Shown here piece by piece: positions 20,143 through 23,433 of a DNA stretch of 23,433 nucleotides (positions within the stretch are counted from its first letter, which is position 1; the number at the start of each line of letters is the position of its first letter). Source of the stretch: a virus; IMG/VR virus record IMGVR_UViG_3300025305_000147, positions 1 to 23,433 of that record, one strand, 5' to 3'. Below the pieces are notes generated by a model. The model was not told the DNA's origin. It searched no databases and saw only the letters and a list, made by a program, of their open reading frames with translations. The translations under genes were made by a program, and so were the position numbers.

Positions 20143-22530
20143 ATGCCGTTTACGAAGATATCTCCCAAGCCGGGCCTTTTCACGGACGGTACTAGGTATT
20201 CCGCAGAGGGTACTTGGTACGATTCCGATAAGGTGCGATTCCGTAAGGGGTTCGCCGAGAAGATCGGCGGGTGGGTCAGGTACGTCACTTCGAGCTTTCT
20301 GGGAGCCTCCAGAAAACTTCATGACTGGGTCACTGACGACGGTAGCGCGTATATCGGCGTAGGGACCAACCTGAAGTTGTACCTCAATTATGGTGCTAGT
20401 TATTACGATATAACTCCTGTCCGGGCCACCGATACACTTGGCACTGACCCAATAGCTACGGTCAGCGGAACGTCGGTCATCACAATCACGAGTCCTTCTG
20501 CACACAATGCGGTACAGGGGGACTATGTTACACTGGCAGGTGCGGATGCTTCGGGTGGAATAGGGACGGGCGATATTAACAAAGAGCATCGTATTGTTGC
20601 CCTTGGAGACCCGAGCGACGCGAACCCGACGACGAAGTACCGGGTTATCTGCGATGCCAAGGCAACCTCTACGGACACGGCGGCTGGCGGATCAAGCGTA
20701 ACAGCCGCATATCAAATCAATACGGGCCTAAATACCTATGTTGCGGGTTCTGGTTGGGGTGCTTCTGGCTGGGGTAGTGGCGGGTTCGGGTCAGTGGAGG
20801 GGATAGGTCAATCTAACCAACTGCGTATCTGGTCGATAGAAAACTTCGGCGATGACATGATCGCCAATCCGAGACAGGGCGACATCTACTACTGGGACGA
20901 AAGCAATGGCACCGGAAATGCTGCGGTAGCCCTGAGCGATATTACGCGCAGAACGATAACGCTTGGTACTGACCCTATTACGACTACCAGCGGGTCTACC
21001 GTTATTACGGTAAAAGATGTGAGTGGTCACGGCGCAGGTGTAGGCGATACGGTAACGATTTCCGGCGTCGATGCTACAGTGGATGGGATTACCGCAAGCA
21101 GACTTAATGTGGAAATGACAATTGCGTCTACCCCCACCAAGACCACTTGGACAGCAGACATTGGTGGGTCAAATCCAACATCTGGAGGAGTATCTGGAGG
21201 TGGATCTAGTGTGTCCGCTGTTTATAAGGCTGGCGTTTATTACACTCCCGTTGCTGCCACGCAAGTCATGATATCGGATGTAGGTCGGCATGTTGTTGCT
21301 CTTGGCTGTAACCCCATTGGTTCGAGTACGATCAATCCGCTCTTTGTTCGCTGGTCTACTTCAGAGAATGCGGCACAGTGGCAGCCGCTATCAACGAACA
21401 GTGCAGGTGGTCAAGAGCTGTCGTCCTGCTCAGAGATCATTGGCGGCATACGGGTTCGTAAGGAAATCCTGATCTGGACCGATTGCGGTATTGTCAGCAT
21501 GAGTTATGTCGGCAGTCCCTACTACTTCTCGTTTAATGAGGTAGCCAAGGGGATGTCCATGATATCTCCGAATGCTGCGGTGAATGCGAACGGAACCGTA
21601 TTCTTTATGGACCGTGGAGCCTTCTATACTTACACGGGAACAGCACAGCGACTTCCGTGCCCTGTCCTTAGTACGGTGTTCGACGACTTCGATCTCAGTC
21701 AATCTTTCAAGGTTGTATGCGGGTCCAATACAGATTTCTCCGAAGTTATATGGATGTATCCGTCCGAGTCTGGTAATGGCGAGAATGACAGGTACGTCAT
21801 CTTCAATTATGACGAACAGGTCTGGTATGTAGGGACATTGGTTCGGGGTGCATGGAGTCATGCGGCCACCAAGACATATCCCCTCGCTTCTTCTATACGA
21901 ACCGTTGCGTTGGGCGCGGACCCAATAACTACAAGCAACACTACGGGCACCGTAACGATAACCCAGACGAGCCATGGCCTGTCTGCCGATGATGAGATCA
22001 TACTAAATAATGTGTCCGCTGTTGGCGGCTTTACTGCGCTCCTTCTGAATGATCAGCATACGGTTGCTTCGATTACCGACGCAGATACCTACACAATTAC
22101 ATTGGGCGACGTTGCTACATCTACGGCTTCGGGCGGAGGGTCCCTTGGGACGGCGATCTGCCCCAATGTTCTTTATAGCCATGAGAACGGGCACGACGAT
22201 GACGGTTCGGCCATGACCGCGTATATCGAGACGGGCGATATGGACCTCGGCGAAGGGGACCAGTTCTGGTTCCTGAACCGGATGATACCTGACATTCAGT
22301 TCAGGGATGCGGATTCAGGTAACGAAGTCACGGTGAGCTTGAATGGTCATGACTATCCGGGCGCATCGCAGTCCGAGATTGCGAGTGCCACGGTAACGTC
22401 CAGTACGGACCAATCGTTCATCCGTGGACGGGCAAGACAGGTAGCAATGAAGGTGCAAAGTACGGGTTCAGGCTATGGATGGCGCGTAGGATATGTACGA
22501 ATTGACGGAAGAACGGATGGTAGACGATGA
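20143..22530 (+). CDS. gp10-like tail protein with three inserted beta domains
   Basis: A 795-aa protein resembling P22 gp10 (packaged-DNA stabilisation, 472 aa), the tail hub-like closure that follows gp4. The N-terminus PFTKISPKPGLFTDGTRYSA, with TWYDSDKVRFRKGFAEKIGG and LGASRKLHDWV, is the recognisable core, as are NPRQGDIYYWDES, WSTSENAAQWQPL and YVIFNYDEQVWYVGTL. Three inserts of about 90 aa (residues 97-192, 271-361, 587-672) each begin LGxDPITT-like, continue TVITI, HG and GD(T/Y)V, and explain the extra length. They may be outward-facing adhesion domains. GAGGG before the ATG gives a moderate RBS; the stop shares ATGA with the next gene. Confidence 0.82.
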   Translation: MPFTKISPKPGLFTDGTRYSAEGTWYDSDKVRFRKGFAEKIGGWVRYVTSSFLGASRKLHDWVTDDGSAYIGVGTNLKLYLNYGASYYDITPVRATDTLGTDPIATVSGTSVITITSPSAHNAVQGDYVTLAGADASGGIGTGDINKEHRIVALGDPSDANPTTKYRVICDAKATSTDTAAGGSSVTAAYQINTGLNTYVAGSGWGASGWGSGGFGSVEGIGQSNQLRIWSIENFGDDMIANPRQGDIYYWDESNGTGNAAVALSDITRRTITLGTDPITTTSGSTVITVKDVSGHGAGVGDTVTISGVDATVDGITASRLNVEMTIASTPTKTTWTADIGGSNPTSGGVSGGGSSVSAVYKAGVYYTPVAATQVMISDVGRHVVALGCNPIGSSTINPLFVRWSTSENAAQWQPLSTNSAGGQELSSCSEIIGGIRVRKEILIWTDCGIVSMSYVGSPYYFSFNEVAKGMSMISPNAAVNANGTVFFMDRGAFYTYTGTAQRLPCPVLSTVFDDFDLSQSFKVVCGSNTDFSEVIWMYPSESGNGENDRYVIFNYDEQVWYVGTLVRGAWSHAATKTYPLASSIRTVALGADPITTSNTTGTVTITQTSHGLSADDEIILNNVSAVGGFTALLLNDQHTVASITDADTYTITLGDVATSTASGGGSLGTAICPNVLYSHENGHDDDGSAMTAYIETGDMDLGEGDQFWFLNRMIPDIQFRDADSGNEVTVSLNGHDYPGASQSEIASATVTSSTDQSFIRGRARQVAMKVQSTGSGYGWRVGYVRIDGRTDGRR

Positions 22531-22730
22531 CACTTAAAACTTACCGACCACTCAACTCTGCGCCATTGGAGTATGAAGAGAGGGACGAAAGTATTTCACG
22601 CAGAACGATTGAACAAAATTTCCAAGATGTTAGTAGTGATATATATTCTGTGAAGACGCAAGACGATAAAGATGCTTCACTAGCATTACGCAAATATCAA
22701 TTTTTGTTGCTTGGTGCTAGTAATGGCTGA
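22527..22730 (+). CDS. Small phage protein after the gp10-like gene (67 aa)
   Basis: A 67-aa protein starting in the ATGA overlap with the gp10-like gene. It is polar and helical (SISRRTIEQNFQDVSSDIYS; DKDASLALRKYQFLLL), without metal or membrane motifs. I vaguely recall similar small proteins at this point in marine podovirus genomes. The role is unknown; it may assist fibre or tail attachment. The last 8 nt overlap the next gene. Confidence 0.7.
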   Translation: MTLKTYRPLNSAPLEYEERDESISRRTIEQNFQDVSSDIYSVKTQDDKDASLALRKYQFLLLGASNG

Positions 22731-23052
22731 TAACTTAAAAGTATTGGGGCAATTAGCACCGAGTGCTACAACGGATACGGATCTGTATACCGTACCTGAA
22801 GACACTCAGACTACGGTCAGTTCAATTGCCGCAGTCAATCGCTCAGGCGGGGCACTAACCTTTAGGGTGGCCGTCCGTCCGAAGGGCGCATCCGTAGAGA
22901 ATAAGCATTACATCTATTACGGTAAGTCTGTCGCTGCCAACGATACGGTATTTATTATTGTTGGCATAACTCTGAGTGATGATGACGTGATCAGTGTATA
23001 CGCAAGTTCGGGTGATATGAGTTTCAGCATATTTGGCGTGGAGACGAGCTAG
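22723..23052 (+). CDS. Conserved beta-rich virion protein (109 aa)
   Basis: I chose ATG 22723 over a TTG at 22711, because the conserved family starts MADNLKVLGQLAPSATT. Characteristic segments are DLYTVPEDTQTTVSSIAAVN, RSGGALTFRVAVRPKGAS, YIYYGKSVAANDTVFIIVG and MSFSIFGVETS. The alternating strand pattern and frequency in environmental phage contigs, as I recall it, suggest a tail or fibre-associated structural protein, perhaps a small trimeric tip. No RBS is obvious, so translation is probably coupled to the overlapping upstream gene. Confidence 0.78.
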   Translation: MADNLKVLGQLAPSATTDTDLYTVPEDTQTTVSSIAAVNRSGGALTFRVAVRPKGASVENKHYIYYGKSVAANDTVFIIVGITLSDDDVISVYASSGDMSFSIFGVETS

Positions 23053-23054
23053 AT

Positions 23055-23433
23055 ATGACTTCGATAGCGTATGATTACGGTTTTGGCAAGCGGCGTCCTT
23101 CTCCTTCTTCACTATCCGCCGGTATTTTCGGTGCCGGACTTGGCGGACTTGGCGGACTTAGGGAACAGATGGAGCGGTTACGACAGCAGCAGATCGCCTC
23201 GGACGCAGGAGCGAAGTTCCCCGGTTTCGATCCGGCCCACGCCGGGCCTGCGATAGACGTGATGTCTCCCTCTGACAACTATGGAATTCCCATAGCTGCA
23301 CCCACAGGCATAGGCAACATCGGGCGCACTTTTGACATAGGTATGGTAAGACCAATAGGCCATGAGCCTCGTCGTCGTCACCCGCGTCGCCCTCACATTC
23401 AGCGTCCATACCCTGAACCTATGGGTGGAGGAG
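23055..23433 (+). CDS. Gly/Arg-rich protein, cut by the window end
   Basis: A frame opens at ATG 23055, 2 nt after the previous stop, and stays open to the last base (126 codons). It reads MTSIAYDYGFGKRRPSPSSL, then a Gly/Leu tract (GAGLGGLGGLREQ), a short helix, SPSDNYGIPIAAPTG, a basic block (EPRRRHPRRPHIQRPYPEP) and the Gly run at the window edge. The composition is mostly disordered, and the Arg/His block could bind nucleic acid or lipid. Such low-complexity proteins occur among ejection or tail proteins of podoviruses, but no family is identified. Antisense frames here are less convincing because the + gene continues the operon. Confidence 0.6.
   Translation, partial: MTSIAYDYGFGKRRPSPSSLSAGIFGAGLGGLGGLREQMERLRQQQIASDAGAKFPGFDPAHAGPAIDVMSPSDNYGIPIAAPTGIGNIGRTFDIGMVRPIGHEPRRRHPRRPHIQRPYPEPMGGG

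Noticed and set aside
20134-20589. 151-aa antisense frame
   Set aside because: Opposite the start of the gp10-like gene whose N-terminus is recognisable; no independent support.
21430-21975. 181-aa antisense frame
   Set aside because: It lies wholly within the gp10-like gene and has no promoter or RBS; expected shadow of a long gene.

Overview
This window is part of the genome of a tailed bacteriophage with a short-tail (podovirus, P22-like) virion plan. It is probably an environmental, perhaps marine, phage; that habitat guess rests on remembered resemblance of several small structural proteins to uncultivated marine phage contigs, not on a search. All convincing genes lie on the + strand. 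I see no integrase, tRNA, polymerase, CRISPR array or insertion sequence.

Region A (1-3813) is a row of small gene cassettes, probably early or host-takeover genes. At least four cassettes (genes at 235, 665, 1201 and 2083) share one control layout: copies of the 14-mer ACGTCCGTACCATT spaced mostly 22 bp apart, then a sigma70-like promoter with an exact 17-bp spacer. In three of them a TTCATGNGT box sits near the expected start of transcription, about 40 nt before the ATG; the fourth has a structured leader of about 118 nt instead. Each of the first three genes ends in a GC-rich hairpin. The proteins are unrelated to each other and not recognised. Two single-helix membrane peptides (27 and 51 aa) follow, then a pair of soluble hypothetical genes that ends in paired GC-rich hairpins.

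Region B (3814-12766) is the packaging and head block. It holds three overlapping small conserved genes, the large terminase, a cysteine-rich zinc-ribbon protein overlapping the terminase end, the portal, a GroES-like co-chaperonin, a scaffold protein, two head-associated proteins and the major capsid protein. The GroES-like protein beside scaffold and coat genes suggests the phage supplies its own cap for the host GroEL while capsid proteins fold.

Region C (12767-23433) carries neck, tail and fibre genes: beta-rich virion proteins, a P22 gp4-like adaptor, a tail-tubular-like adaptor, a Trp-rich membrane protein, a 695-aa fibre with 97-aa tandem repeats, a 795-aa gp10-like tail protein with three inserted copies of one beta domain, and a Gly/Arg-rich gene cut by the window end. 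Many neighbours are coupled by ATGA or TAATG overlaps, so this is probably one long late operon. Two intergenic gaps (12767-12936 and 13459-13561) hold strong hairpins. No small terminase or endolysin was identified.
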